From assembly GCA_041390025.1 (NCBI GenBank), contig JAWKQR010000004.1, forward strand, positions 62,001 to 126,000: 64,000 nt of DNA. Direction: 5' to 3'. Under the pieces are notes generated by a model. That model did not search any database. It worked only from the letters and a program-made list of their open reading frames with translations, and was not told the DNA's origin. Numbering within the stretch: position 1 is the first letter of the stretch; every line of letters begins with the position of its first letter. The translations under genes were made by a program, and so were the position numbers. This DNA comes from JBFFMO01 sp041390025. Lineage in GTDB: Bacteria; Myxococcota_A; Bradymonadia; Bradymonadales; Bradymonadaceae. Shown here in pieces: positions 1 through 9,767 of this stretch.

Positions 1-586
1 TGGCGTCGGCGATGCCGTCTTCGACGCGCACCACCTTGCCGTCAACGGGCGCAACGACGGGCTGGCCGAACACAAAATAGTCGTCTGCACGCGCACCATC
101 GAGTCGGAACGTGGCACCATCTTTGACAACGGTGAAATCATAGGCGTAACGCAGCGTCGGCATGGTGGCGTGGTAGTTGCGGTCCATGTCGTCCCCACCA
201 GCAATCGTGGTCCACTCGCCTTCAAACGGCAGGCGATAGGTGTGGGTCGAGGTCCAGTCTTCAGTCGATACAGGGGCCGAGAACATCGGCTTGTGGCCCA
301 AAATCCCCGTAAACGTCAGCGCGACGAAAGCGATGGTGCGGCTGCGGCGAATCGCTGGCGGCCGAAAGACGGTGCGCAACAGGCCCAGAAACATCAATGG
401 AACGGTCATGAATCCGAAGGCACGAATGCCCAGCGCGTAGGCGTAGATGCTCGGAGTGCCCAACCGCATAAACGCGATCGCGTAGGTCAGCACCATCAGG
501 ATGGCCAGCGACAGCGCGACAAGCGTCCAAAGTTCCCATCGTTCAGGGGCCGGAGCAGGGGGGGCTTGTTGGGTTTCTTCGGTCAC
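1..586 (-). CDS. Membrane-anchored M23-like (LytM) peptidase, truncated by window edge
   Basis: The frame starts at a GTG at 586 behind a strong AAAGGAGAG ribosome site (591-599) and runs off the left edge, so only about 195 N-terminal residues are visible. There is a short Pro/Ala-rich start and two or three hydrophobic segments (about residues 20-40, 45-65 and 80-95). The following extracytoplasmic part contains a stretch ending in VVAPVDGKVVRVEDG, which resembles the N-terminal strands of the LytM/peptidase M23 fold, where a start such as GQPVVAPVDG is typical. The zinc-binding HxxxD and HxH motifs would lie beyond the edge, so catalytic activity cannot be judged. It is divergent from the large membrane protein at 704. 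The M23 assignment is moderate; another duplicated-hybrid-motif protein is possible. Confidence 0.6.
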   Translation of the reverse strand, partial: MTEETQQAPPAPAPERWELWTLVALSLAILMVLTYAIAFMRLGTPSIYAYALGIRAFGFMTVPLMFLGLLRTVFRPPAIRRSRTIAFVALTFTGILGHKPMFSAPVSTEDWTSTHTYRLPFEGEWTTIAGGDDMDRNYHATMPTLRYAYDFTVVKDGATFRLDGARADDYFVFGQPVVAPVDGKVVRVEDGIADA

Positions 587-703
587 AGAACTCTCCTTTA
601 CGCGCCGGTACTATGCCCTGTGCCGCGCGTGTGAGCAACGCGGTTACTTGACTTCCGACCAGTTGGCGCGGATCGTCGGGGCACAACGAATGGAGATGCA
701 TAG

Positions 704-3700
704 ATGCAAAGCGGGCGAAATCCTTGGTTTTTCGGCGCGGTGATGGCGCTGGTGTGGGCGTTTGGCTCGATGGCAACTGCCGCAGTACCCAAACCCACGC
801 CTACCATTGAGGAGCCAGGCACAGTTGCGGTCCCGCCGGAACTTCGGCCCTGGGTGGATTGGGTGTTGTACGATGTGCCCGATGTGCGTTGTCCCTCCTT
901 GGATGGTGTGCGTCACTGCATTTGGCCTGGAGAGCTTGCGGTCAACGTCAAGAGCAAAGGGGCGAGCTTCAGCTATCGCGTCTACGTCGACCGAGAGGTG
1001 ACCGTGACGCTTCCGGGCAACAAAGACTTTTGGCCTCAGCGGGTTGACGTCGATGGTGCATCGGGGTTGGTCCTAAAGCGCGGCGATCAGCCGGTCGTTA
1101 ACCTCAAGCCCGGGGCCCATACGATCTCGGGTGGGTTTGACTGGGCCTCTACCCCCGAGGTGTTGGCGGTTCCCGAAGACGTTGCGCGGGTCAGTCTGAG
1201 CATTGCGAGCGAGGATGTCGACTTCCCGCGTGTCGAGCAGGGCAAGCTGTGGTTGGGCAAATCGGGTGTGGGTGAGGAGGATTCGCAAGAGACCATCCGC
1301 GCAACCGTCTTTCGACGTTTCGAAGACGGGGTGCCGCTGTCGATCAGCACCCGCATTCAGCTCAACGTCTCGGGCCGCGCCCGCGAGATCTCGCTCGGCA
1401 AGATTTTGTTGCCGGGGTCGGTGCCCACACAGATTGAAAGCGCGCTTCCTGTGCGCCTTCCCCCAGAGGGCGACGTGAGTGTGTTCGTGCGCCCTGGCAG
1501 CCACGAGATCATCATCCGCGCGGTCATTCCCAAGCTGGTGCCCAGTGTGACCGCGCCGTCGCCGAGCCCCAACTTCTATGATCCTCAAGAGGTTTGGGTG
1601 TGGGTTCCCGCTGAGCAGATTCGCTCGGTGCGCATCGACGGTGTAAGTGCCGTGGATCCCGAGCGTACCTCGCTTCCGGCCGATTGGCACGGGCACGCGA
1701 CCTACCTCGTTGCTCCCGCGACCAAGATGACGATCGCGCAGACCCGCAGGGGCATGGCCGAGCCCAGCCCGAACTTGATCAATCTGGACCGCCAGTTGTG
1801 GTTGGACCTCGACGGCGAGGGCTACACGGTGCGTGACACCCTCACCGGCGAGATGAATCAGGGGTGGCGCCTGAACTACGGCAAAGGCGGCACGCTTGGA
1901 CGCGTCTACGACAACAATGAAGCCACCGATTTGTTCATCACCAGCGAACCCGGAACCGCCTTGTCAGGTGTTGAGATTCGCAAGCCGTCATTGAACCTGA
2001 CGTCGGAGCAGCGGATCGAAAAGAACCTGTCGTCCTTGCAGATTGTGGGATGGAGCCACGACGTGCAGCGATTGTCGGCGACTCTGAGCTTGCCTCCGGG
2101 GTGGACATTGCTTGGCGGGCAGGGCGTCGACCGCATGCCTGGCACGTGGTTGGAGTCGTGGACCCTGTTCGATTTCTTCTTCGTGTTGATGGTGGCGCTG
2201 ACGCTCGGCAAGCTGTTTGGTTGGCGTTGGACTGGGCTAAGTCTCCTGGCGCTTTGCCTTGCGCACGGACACCGCGACGCTCCCGAGTGGATCTGGATTG
2301 GGCTGCTGGTCACGTTGGCACTTCTGCGCGTGTTGCCTCAGGGCTGGATTCGAAAATCCATCGTGGTCGTGCGTGCCTGCATGTTGATTGGGTTGCTCGT
2401 GATCCTGGCCCCGTACGCGCGTGACCAGATTCGCCATGCCCTGCATCCGCAGGTGGGGTCACCCGACAGTTTCTCGTCGGTCATCGACATGTCATCAAAC
2501 TTCGACGCGATTCAAGAGCAGGCGCAGTTTGAGGCCAAACCCATGGCACCGGCTCCGGAAGAGCCGATGGCGGGTGCGGCTGCGGCTGACTACGACGACG
2601 AATGGGATGCGCGCGGCGAGGTTGAGGCCAAATCTGTTTCGTTGAGCCGGATGTCGAAGAAGGACTTCGGCAACAAGTCAGGTTACCAAAAGCTCCAACA
2701 AATTGACCCCAACGCGGTCGTCCAAACGGGTCCGGGCCTTCCGACGTGGACGTGGAGTACATGGAGCCTGCAGTGGACGGGGCCTGTCCGTCACGACCAC
2801 ACCATTGAGCTGTGGTTGATCAGTCCAACCGTCAACCGGATTTTGGCATTGATACGCGTTATCTTGTTGATTTTGCTTGCATTGCTGATGTTGGCGCCGC
2901 GAGACACGTACTGGAACGAACCGTTGGGGATCCGACCGACGTTCATCACGCGATTCTTGGGCATGGCCCCGGCGATGTTGGCCCTACTGCTGCTGCCCGC
3001 AGTGTCGCGCGCGCAAGAGTTTCAAGAGCCGAACGTCCAAGCGCTGGTGCAAAACCAGAACCTTAACGCGTTGCCCATTGGTGTGAGCACACCCCGGTCT
3101 TTGCTCGACGAACTGCGCGAGCGGCTGATCGACGAATCGTTGTGCCAAGGGCCCTGCGCGGTCGCGAGTCGCGCTCGCATCGACGTGGATGGCGACATCC
3201 TAACCATGAGCGCTGAAGTTCATGCCGAGAAAACCACGGCGTGGCACCTGCCGGGTCCTGCCGACCCGTTGCGCATTGACGAGGTCAAGGTCGACGGCGT
3301 TGTGACGCAAGACCTGCGCAGGGATGTTAATGGGCTTGCAATGGTGCGTCTTGGTCCCGGACGTCACTCCGTCGAGGTCAAGGGGCACCTCGTCAACCGA
3401 AACGTCGTGACGTTGCAGTTTCGGTCCGAGACTCGCCCGCAATACGTCGAGTTCAAGTCCAACGATTGGACCGTTGACGGCATTGGCCCCGACGGTGTCC
3501 CAGACAACTCACTGCAGCTGACGAAGCGCGTGGACGCTGGCGATCAGGACGCTGCGTTGTCCACCGACCTGCCTCCGTGGTTCGAAGTCGAACGTCGGCT
3601 CGAGCTTGGCTCGCCGTGGCGAATTCGCACGATTGTCTCGCGCGTGGACAGCTCGCGACCGCAGCTGGTTAAGGTACCCCTGACCGGCGGCGAGAAAGTC

Positions 3701-5149
3701 ATCAGCGAAGACGTACGCATGGAAAACGGGCGCGCGCTCGTGGATTTTGGACGCGGTGTCAACGTCGCCGAGTTCCTCTCGGAGATTCCCATCGCTGTGA
3801 AGATCGACCTCACCGCGGCAACCAACGAGCCTTTCACCGAGACATGGTACGTGCAGTGCAGCCGCACGTGGCGCTGTCAGTTCGGTGAGCTGCCGCGCAT
3901 CGCCGACGTGACCGACGGTGTCCAACAGCCAATGTGGAAACCATGGCCGGGTGAAAAGCTCTCCATCGTCATCGATCGACCACAAGGCGCGCCGGGTCAG
4001 GCCTTGACGGTGGATTCGGTGACGTACGACGTAACCCCGGGGAAACGGCTGCTCCAAGCGAAACTCAAGCTGTCGGTCCGTGCGTCCCAAGGAGGCGTGG
4101 AGGAAATCACGATTCCAACCGGAGCCGAGGTTCAACAGGTCACCGTGGACGGCAACGTTCGCACGATTCGACCGCGCGAGAACGTGCTCAGCTTGCCGGT
4201 GCGACCCGGCGCCCAGACGTTCGAAATCACATGGCAACAACCTTGGGAGCGTGGCGTGCAAGAGACCGCACCGGCGGTCAAACTGTCGACCTCTGCTGTC
4301 AATGCCACGACGACCATCTATCTGGGTGAAGACCGGTGGTTGCTCTGGACGTACGGGCCACAGTGGGGGCCAGCGATTTTGTTCTGGAGCCATCTGGCCA
4401 TCTTGCTCGTGATGGCACTGCTATTGGGGCGCATCAAGTCGATCCCGGTCAAAACATGGGAGTGGTTGCTTCTGGTCATCGGGCTGTCGCAGTTGCCGGT
4501 GATCGCGGGTCTGCCTGTATTGGCGTGGTTCCTCCTGCTGGCGTGGCGCGGTAAAAACCCCAACGAAGAGTGGTGGAAGATCGACCTCGCGCAGCTGACG
4601 ACGTTGTTCCTCACCCTGATGTCATTGGGTGTCCTCTACGCGGCCATCCACTTCAATTTGCTCGTCGACATCGACATGCAGGTGCGCGGCGCGAATTCAA
4701 CCGACTCGGCTCTGCGCTGGTACGTCGATCAGACCGGGCCGTCGTTGGCGACACCAGGCATCATTTCGCTGCCGATTCTGGCGTTCCGCGTTGCGATGTT
4801 GCTGTGGGCGTTTTGGCTCGTCTCGCGCCTCATCAAGTGGGCGAAATGGGGTTGGGGTGAGTTCAGTGAAGGTGGCCTGTGGCGGGCGTATCCGGCACCT
4901 GCTCCCAAGAAGAAGGGACCGACGGCACCTGCGGCTGCTGCGAAACCCGGGGAGGCTCCCAAAGAGACCACCAAGGTGGGTGTGGGGCCTGAGTCACCCC
5001 AAGCGGAGGAAGACGCCGTGCCACCGCTTGACGTTGCGCAGGCACCGCGACGCAAGGAGGCCACGACCGTGCCGGGCGCTCCGATCTCGACGGAGCCGGT
5101 GACGATGGACAACGTTCCGGAAGCTCCGCCCGAGGATTCCGAGGAATAA
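704..5149 (+). CDS. Large multi-domain membrane protein of unknown function (1481 aa)
   Basis: A signal-peptide-like N-terminus (about residues 8-28) leads into a long beta-rich extracytoplasmic region. Four hydrophobic helices follow around residues 487-577, then an Ala/Glu-rich linker and another helix at about 712-733. Near 752-770 is a second signal-peptide-like stretch ending in AVSRAQ, and from there a second extracytoplasmic region runs to about 1220. Four further membrane segments lie at about 1223-1243, 1251-1282, 1296-1320 and 1355-1380, and the last 85 residues are a Pro/Ala/Lys-rich tail. The two halves share the same plan (exported domain, then helix bundle), suggesting duplication or fusion. 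I do not recognise a named family. It ends one base before the convergent kinase-TPR gene. The ATG has only a weak TGGAG upstream. Confidence 0.85.
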   Translation: MQSGRNPWFFGAVMALVWAFGSMATAAVPKPTPTIEEPGTVAVPPELRPWVDWVLYDVPDVRCPSLDGVRHCIWPGELAVNVKSKGASFSYRVYVDREVTVTLPGNKDFWPQRVDVDGASGLVLKRGDQPVVNLKPGAHTISGGFDWASTPEVLAVPEDVARVSLSIASEDVDFPRVEQGKLWLGKSGVGEEDSQETIRATVFRRFEDGVPLSISTRIQLNVSGRAREISLGKILLPGSVPTQIESALPVRLPPEGDVSVFVRPGSHEIIIRAVIPKLVPSVTAPSPSPNFYDPQEVWVWVPAEQIRSVRIDGVSAVDPERTSLPADWHGHATYLVAPATKMTIAQTRRGMAEPSPNLINLDRQLWLDLDGEGYTVRDTLTGEMNQGWRLNYGKGGTLGRVYDNNEATDLFITSEPGTALSGVEIRKPSLNLTSEQRIEKNLSSLQIVGWSHDVQRLSATLSLPPGWTLLGGQGVDRMPGTWLESWTLFDFFFVLMVALTLGKLFGWRWTGLSLLALCLAHGHRDAPEWIWIGLLVTLALLRVLPQGWIRKSIVVVRACMLIGLLVILAPYARDQIRHALHPQVGSPDSFSSVIDMSSNFDAIQEQAQFEAKPMAPAPEEPMAGAAAADYDDEWDARGEVEAKSVSLSRMSKKDFGNKSGYQKLQQIDPNAVVQTGPGLPTWTWSTWSLQWTGPVRHDHTIELWLISPTVNRILALIRVILLILLALLMLAPRDTYWNEPLGIRPTFITRFLGMAPAMLALLLLPAVSRAQEFQEPNVQALVQNQNLNALPIGVSTPRSLLDELRERLIDESLCQGPCAVASRARIDVDGDILTMSAEVHAEKTTAWHLPGPADPLRIDEVKVDGVVTQDLRRDVNGLAMVRLGPGRHSVEVKGHLVNRNVVTLQFRSETRPQYVEFKSNDWTVDGIGPDGVPDNSLQLTKRVDAGDQDAALSTDLPPWFEVERRLELGSPWRIRTIVSRVDSSRPQLVKVPLTGGEKVISEDVRMENGRALVDFGRGVNVAEFLSEIPIAVKIDLTAATNEPFTETWYVQCSRTWRCQFGELPRIADVTDGVQQPMWKPWPGEKLSIVIDRPQGAPGQALTVDSVTYDVTPGKRLLQAKLKLSVRASQGGVEEITIPTGAEVQQVTVDGNVRTIRPRENVLSLPVRPGAQTFEITWQQPWERGVQETAPAVKLSTSAVNATTTIYLGEDRWLLWTYGPQWGPAILFWSHLAILLVMALLLGRIKSIPVKTWEWLLLVIGLSQLPVIAGLPVLAWFLLLAWRGKNPNEEWWKIDLAQLTTLFLTLMSLGVLYAAIHFNLLVDIDMQVRGANSTDSALRWYVDQTGPSLATPGIISLPILAFRVAMLLWAFWLVSRLIKWAKWGWGEFSEGGLWRAYPAPAPKKKGPTAPAAAAKPGEAPKETTKVGVGPESPQAEEDAVPPLDVAQAPRRKEATTVPGAPISTEPVTMDNVPEAPPEDSEE

Positions 5150-5150
5150 C

Positions 5151-8100
5151 TTAGCGCTTCATCCGCGTGTCGATACGCGCGACATCGTCGTCCAACCCGA
5201 GGTCACGATAGATGTCTTGCGCCTTTTGCCAAAGCTCGCGTGCATCTTCGAGATTGCCCTCGTCGTGGCGAATCTGGGCAAGCTCTTCGAGTGGGCGCGC
5301 GTAGTCGATGTCGGCGATGGGCACGGTGTCCGTGAGCGCGATGACACGTTCATGCCAGCCACGGTCGCCCTGCAGCGCCCGGGCCAGGGCGAGGTTGTAT
5401 TCGATGCCGGCGACCAAGTACGGGTAATCGGCATTGCCCACGATCGCCAGAGCGCCCTCAAGGTAGGACTGCGCCGCAGCGGGATCGTTGAGCCCAATGG
5501 CGTTTAGGCCAAGGTTGGCCAGCACCACAGCCACGTCAAACTCGGCACCGATCGACTCGTAGATGTCCAGAGCGCGTCCGTAGGCGCGGTCGGCCTCGTC
5601 GAACTTGCGCTCAAGTCGGGCCACATCGCCCAAGCCGTTGTGACACATGCCTGTGCCGCGTCGGTCACCCAAGTTTTCGTAGTGCTGAAGCGCGCGTGAA
5701 TACAGGCCTCGCGCTTCGACCCAATCTTTCTGGTAACGCGCGACCTGAGCCATGCTCAAGAGGTTGCGCGCGATGCCCGAAGGCGCCGACAGCCGGCGAT
5801 AGATCTCGAGCGACTCCACGTAGAAGCTCTGCGCATCCTCGGCCTGCCCTTGGATGCGTTCGATCTCACCGAGGACCCAAAGCGATTCCGATTGGCCGTT
5901 CTCGTCGCCCTTCGCCCGTGCAATGTCGTAGGCGGTGCGCGCGAGCTGCGCGGCCGAGTCGTAGTCGGCACGGTGCCACATCACACGCGCGAGGCCGCGT
6001 GCAGCCGCGGTTTCAAGCTCGGCGAACTGGGGGAATCGTTTGACGAGTTCGCGCACTTTTCGGAATGCCCACTCGGCGGCTTCGAAGTCGCCGCGTTGCC
6101 ACGCAACGTGACCAAGGCCAAGCCATGACTGGCCGAGCGCCGGGATGACATCCGAATCAATGCGATCGGTCTCGCGACCCACGATGCGAACGACGCGGCG
6201 ATAGATTTCCTCGGCATTGGTAAACTCTCCAAAGCCTTCGTAGAGGTCGCCCAGATGCGCCAGTGTGCCCAAGTAATCGGGCGGAGTGATGCCCGCGCGG
6301 GCAAACGCAGGGCGGTCCAATTGTGGGACGAGCAGATCGCCGGAATCATCGAAGCCAAGGCGCGCGTCCATGATCTGGAGCGCTTCTTCGTAGGCGTTCG
6401 CGGCCTGCTGCAACACGTAACTGCGCACCGAGGTTTCTGCGGCCCGACGGTACCATTCCAGTGCGCGCTCGCTGTTTTTTGCGGCTTGCCAGTGGCGCGC
6501 GATCTCCATGGCGTAGGTGTCCGCCTGAGACCCAAAGCTCTCGGAGAGCGCTTCGGCTGCAAAACGGTGGATCGTGCGTGCGACGACCGACCCAGTCTCC
6601 TTGAGCAGGTAATCGCGAAGAAGGCCATGGCTGAACGCGTACCAGTCGTCTCCCCGGCCCTCGATTTCGGTGATGAACCCTTCAGCGACGAGTCGGTCAA
6701 GGTCGTAATCGAAGTTTCGCACGAGGTCTTCATCGCCGGTCTTGGCGATCATTTTCTGCAGCACGTCATATTGGAAGCGCAGCCCAGCCACGGCCATGAA
6801 TTCCAAAACGCGCAAGAGGCGGCCGTCGATGTTGTAGTGCGCCTCGGCCTGTTCGACGCGAACACGGAACAGGTCGCCAAGTGATGGCGGCACGGCCTTG
6901 GCCACCTGTTGAATGTCTTGGGCGCGCCATTTCCCGTCCTCTTGCACCAGAAGACCTTCCTCGCGCAGGTAGCGGATCAGGAAGGACATGTGCAAAGGGT
7001 TGCCCGACGCGCGCTCGACAATGACCTTGGCAAGCTCGTCGTCGGTGGGGAGCAGCGCGTTGACCATCTGCCGACCCGTGTGGCCCGTGAAGCGCTCGAG
7101 CGCGATCTTCTCGACGGTTTCGCCAAGGTAGCGGCTCAGGCCGCTGAGTCGCGTTTCGAGCTCGGGGCGTTCGGCGAGGTCTTCGCTGCGGATGGTGCAC
7201 ACAACGAGCACGGGAATGCGCCGATGCCGTAACTCGACCGCCAGATAGTCGAGGAAATCCGCGAGCTCGCGGCCAGCCCAATGAATGTCGTCGAGCACGA
7301 CCAACCGAGGCTTGCGGATGGCTCCGATTTCGATGACACGCAGAATCGTGGCGAACAATGCCGCAGTCGAAACGGACGCGGGGCGGGTGTCCTCGTGGCT
7401 TGTGGGGCGGATGAAGTCGGTGATGGCCGCGGTGTCTTCGGGCGAATTGTGGCCCCATTGGACCAGTCTCTGCTCCACGCGTTGCGCGACTTGGGCGCGC
7501 GGCAGCCCCCGGGTGCGAAACATCGACTCCAGCACGTCTTGCACGCCGCGAAGGCTTGAGCTGCCCCCCCGCGTGAACGTACCGACGTTAGCTCGCATGG
7601 TGCCTTGTTCTTCCACGATCTCTTTGAGCCAGCTGGTTAAACGCGTCTTGCCGACACCGGCTTCGCCGCTGATCAACATGACGGCGCCGCGTCCTTCCTC
7701 GGTCACGCGCTGCACCAATGTGGCGAGCTCTTCGCGCTCGCTGACGCGGCCAACAAAGGGCGCCCGTTGTACGGGTGGCACCCACGCTTCGATGTCGGCT
7801 TCATCGTCGTGCGCGCGCTGCGGATTGGCGACCGGTGTCAAATGCTCGGGCACGGCGACAATTGGCGCCGGTGCTTGGTTTGCGTCGGGGGTTTCTCGGG
7901 CGTGGTCGAGGAAGGGACGAAACGCGTTGCGCATCTCTGCCGCCGAGGACCAGCGGTCCAAAGGACGCTTTTCCAATGCCCGCATGATGACCGCGCTGAC
8001 CCCTTCAGGGACGACCAACCCAGCGCGGGGCGTCATCGTAGGGATGGCGTCGTGGACGTGGCGGCTCATGACCGCCAGACCCCGTTCGTTGCCAAAGGGA

Positions 8101-8783
8101 GGTTGGCCCGTAATCAGCTCGTAGAGCACCAATCCCACGTTGTAGATGTCTGTGCGTGGACTAAGGTTGCGCTCGCCGACCGCTTGCTCGGGGCTCATGT
8201 AGCGTGGGGTGCCCACGACCTCTCCGCGCATGGTGTCCCGGTCGTTTGTTGTCTCTTCGGGTTCGGGCTCGGGCTCAAGGTCGGCCATGCCGGCGATGGT
8301 CGCGATGCCAAAGTCGACGAGCTTGGGAATCCCAATCGTGTCGGGCAGATGGGCACCCGACAAGACCACATTGTCGGGCTTGAGATCGCGGTGGATCACG
8401 CCGCGCGCGTGGGCGTGCGCGAGACCGGCCAAAAGCTGCTCCGCAAGCTCAAGGATGTTGCGCAGCGACAAACCGGTCTCGACCGCTTGGGCGACGCTTG
8501 GCCCTTCGATGAGCTCCATCGCGATAAACAGACGCTCAAGGTCATCGGTGCCGAAGTCGTAGACGGCCGCGATATTTGGGTGCGCCAAGGCGGAGGCCGC
8601 GCGTGCCTCACGCGCAAACCGGCGGCGAATCTGGGAGTTTCCCGCGTACTCGTCACGCAGCAATTTGAGCGCAACGGTGCGTCCTAGCGGTTGTTGCGTC
8701 GCACGCCACACCTCACCGACACCTCCCCGACCCAAGAGGTGGTTGAGCACATACCGCCCATCTATGATGTGTGCGTCACTCAC
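5151..8783 (-). CDS. Ser/Thr protein kinase fused to AAA ATPase and TPR repeats
   Basis: The N-terminal Hanks-type kinase domain has the glycine loop GRGGVGEVW within the first 25 residues, HRDLKPDN at about residue 131, a DFG motif and an APE-like segment (SPEQ). It is followed by an AAA_16-type NTPase with Walker A GEAGVGKT at about 374 and a Walker-B-like VVLDDIHW. The C-terminal half is all-helical with many TPR-like units (for example ALEWYRRAAETS and AYGRALDIYE). This resembles the myxobacterial kinase-ATPase-TPR signalling proteins in which the ATPase/TPR part acts as a sensor-scaffold. I choose the GTG at 8783 because the kinase fold begins right there; the open frame reaches 9026, but the extra 81 residues look non-coding and cross a palindrome. 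It is cytosolic, with no membrane segment. Confidence 0.9.
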   Translation of the reverse strand: MSDAHIIDGRYVLNHLLGRGGVGEVWRATQQPLGRTVALKLLRDEYAGNSQIRRRFAREARAASALAHPNIAAVYDFGTDDLERLFIAMELIEGPSVAQAVETGLSLRNILELAEQLLAGLAHAHARGVIHRDLKPDNVVLSGAHLPDTIGIPKLVDFGIATIAGMADLEPEPEPEETTNDRDTMRGEVVGTPRYMSPEQAVGERNLSPRTDIYNVGLVLYELITGQPPFGNERGLAVMSRHVHDAIPTMTPRAGLVVPEGVSAVIMRALEKRPLDRWSSAAEMRNAFRPFLDHARETPDANQAPAPIVAVPEHLTPVANPQRAHDDEADIEAWVPPVQRAPFVGRVSEREELATLVQRVTEEGRGAVMLISGEAGVGKTRLTSWLKEIVEEQGTMRANVGTFTRGGSSSLRGVQDVLESMFRTRGLPRAQVAQRVEQRLVQWGHNSPEDTAAITDFIRPTSHEDTRPASVSTAALFATILRVIEIGAIRKPRLVVLDDIHWAGRELADFLDYLAVELRHRRIPVLVVCTIRSEDLAERPELETRLSGLSRYLGETVEKIALERFTGHTGRQMVNALLPTDDELAKVIVERASGNPLHMSFLIRYLREEGLLVQEDGKWRAQDIQQVAKAVPPSLGDLFRVRVEQAEAHYNIDGRLLRVLEFMAVAGLRFQYDVLQKMIAKTGDEDLVRNFDYDLDRLVAEGFITEIEGRGDDWYAFSHGLLRDYLLKETGSVVARTIHRFAAEALSESFGSQADTYAMEIARHWQAAKNSERALEWYRRAAETSVRSYVLQQAANAYEEALQIMDARLGFDDSGDLLVPQLDRPAFARAGITPPDYLGTLAHLGDLYEGFGEFTNAEEIYRRVVRIVGRETDRIDSDVIPALGQSWLGLGHVAWQRGDFEAAEWAFRKVRELVKRFPQFAELETAAARGLARVMWHRADYDSAAQLARTAYDIARAKGDENGQSESLWVLGEIERIQGQAEDAQSFYVESLEIYRRLSAPSGIARNLLSMAQVARYQKDWVEARGLYSRALQHYENLGDRRGTGMCHNGLGDVARLERKFDEADRAYGRALDIYESIGAEFDVAVVLANLGLNAIGLNDPAAAQSYLEGALAIVGNADYPYLVAGIEYNLALARALQGDRGWHERVIALTDTVPIADIDYARPLEELAQIRHDEGNLEDARELWQKAQDIYRDLGLDDDVARIDTRMKR

Positions 8784-9112
8784 AAAAACCCCATCTGGCT
8801 TCAGCGGCGCCCCTATTATGCTGTTCGGGGTTGCGCTGCAAGCCCAAACATAACACCGCGGCCGGAACTTCGGTGCCAGATAGCTCGGGTCAAGGACCAA
8901 CGCGCCGAAGTACGACCGGTCGCGCACCGCGAAATGACGGCGTCTGACCGAGTCCATCGCCGCGACTGGGGGAAAACGTGTTTCGTTTTCGAGGCTTGCA
9001 GAATGATGCGATTTTTTTGCCAGCATGCTGGTCCCACCTACACTGACGTAGAAGCACGGTGGATAACACCTCGGCCACGGATGACCCGCGGCCGGTCATC
9101 CAAGGAGTGGAG
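8784..9112. other. Divergent intergenic region (329 bp)
   Basis: No convincing gene was found between the kinase-TPR start and the next plus-strand gene. An in-frame upstream extension of the kinase exists but has non-coding-like composition. The region holds the promoter-like pair and palindrome listed separately at 9017-9044. Confidence 0.5.
9017..9044 (+). promoter_or_regulatory. Putative sigma70-like promoter with palindromic operator in its spacer
   Basis: TTGCCA at 9017-9022 and TACACT at 9039-9044 are 16 bases apart, an acceptable -35/-10 pair for the gene at 9113. The spacer contains the perfect 12-base palindrome CCAGCATGCTGG (9020-9031), placed where a repressor would block polymerase. 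This is inference from sequence only. Confidence 0.35.
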
Positions 9113-9535
9113 ATGAGCGTCATTGAATTGAAATCGGAGCGTCGTCGTCGACGTAGCGCGAACACCTATGAGGCGATTCGCTACCAACTGGAACACATTC
9201 TTAGCAGCCAAGGACTGCGTTGCTTCACGCTGGGTGACACCCGTGGGTTGATCCTGTCGTGGGCGGGAAGCTCGCTTGAGGCCGAGGCCCTGTGCGCGTA
9301 TGCGCCGCTGTTGGCTACGTGCATGGACCGCGAGCGCCGCGCGCAGATTTTCGAGCGGCTGCAGAAAATCGTACCCGAGGCGAACGAGAAATCGCTGGAG
9401 ATCCGGACATTTACCGTCGATGGAGAGGCGCTCCATATGTGCGTCTTGAGCCACAGCGCCGTCAAACATACCGACCTCTACCGCGCGGTTTCCGGCGTTC
9501 GTCGTATCTTCGGCCAGTCCGAAGTTGCCGCCTGA
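9113..9535 (+). CDS. Small hypothetical protein, possibly roadblock/LC7-like (140 aa)
   Basis: The ATG at 9113 follows AAGGAG (9102-9107) at good spacing; the frame is open from 9059, but that upstream part lacks a ribosome site. The protein starts with a basic patch (KSERRRRRS). A mixed alpha/beta region follows, in which GLRCFTLGDTRGLILSW and the helix after it loosely resemble the MglB/roadblock pattern (strand-turn-strand, then a helix with Ala-rich spacing). No membrane segment or enzyme motif is visible. Its place next to a kinase-ATPase-TPR gene would suit a small GTPase regulator or adaptor, but no MglA-like GTPase is nearby. The family assignment is a weak guess; that the gene is real is well supported by its start site and length. 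Confidence 0.7.
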   Translation: MSVIELKSERRRRRSANTYEAIRYQLEHILSSQGLRCFTLGDTRGLILSWAGSSLEAEALCAYAPLLATCMDRERRAQIFERLQKIVPEANEKSLEIRTFTVDGEALHMCVLSHSAVKHTDLYRAVSGVRRIFGQSEVAA

Positions 9536-9606
9536 GGCGTGGTATAAGGCGCGACGGTTGCTGCTTCCAGCGACGTCTTGTTGAAATGTGAGTGACAAAT
9601 GGATGG

Positions 9607-9638
9607 CACAAAGCCTGGTCGTGAGACCGGGCTTTGTG
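9607..9638 (+). terminator. Hairpin terminator after the 140-aa gene
   Basis: A 14-base-pair stem with one G-T wobble (CACAAAGCC... pairing with ...GGCTTTGTG) closes a GTGA loop at 9621-9624. The tract behind it (CGTTCTTGG) is only modestly T-rich, so it may be a weak intrinsic terminator. Confidence 0.55.
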
Positions 9639-9767
9639 CGTTCTTGGGCCGCCGTCACGTTAGGCTTGCCAACTTCGGCCATATGGGTGACACCATAGGT
9701 ACCTCAGCCCGAACATATTTCGGTCTCCACGGACGGACGGCGACTACGCCCACAGCCTGAGAGTCTC

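Noticed and set aside
170..634. Plus-strand frame of 154 residues overlapping the M23-like gene
   Set aside because: Arg/Gln-rich with no ribosome site; it is opposite a better-supported membrane protein with a strong start.
8784..9026. Longer N-terminus of the kinase-TPR protein
   Set aside because: The extra 81 residues lack kinase or export features, and the ATG at 9026 falls inside a palindrome in the promoter-like spacer.
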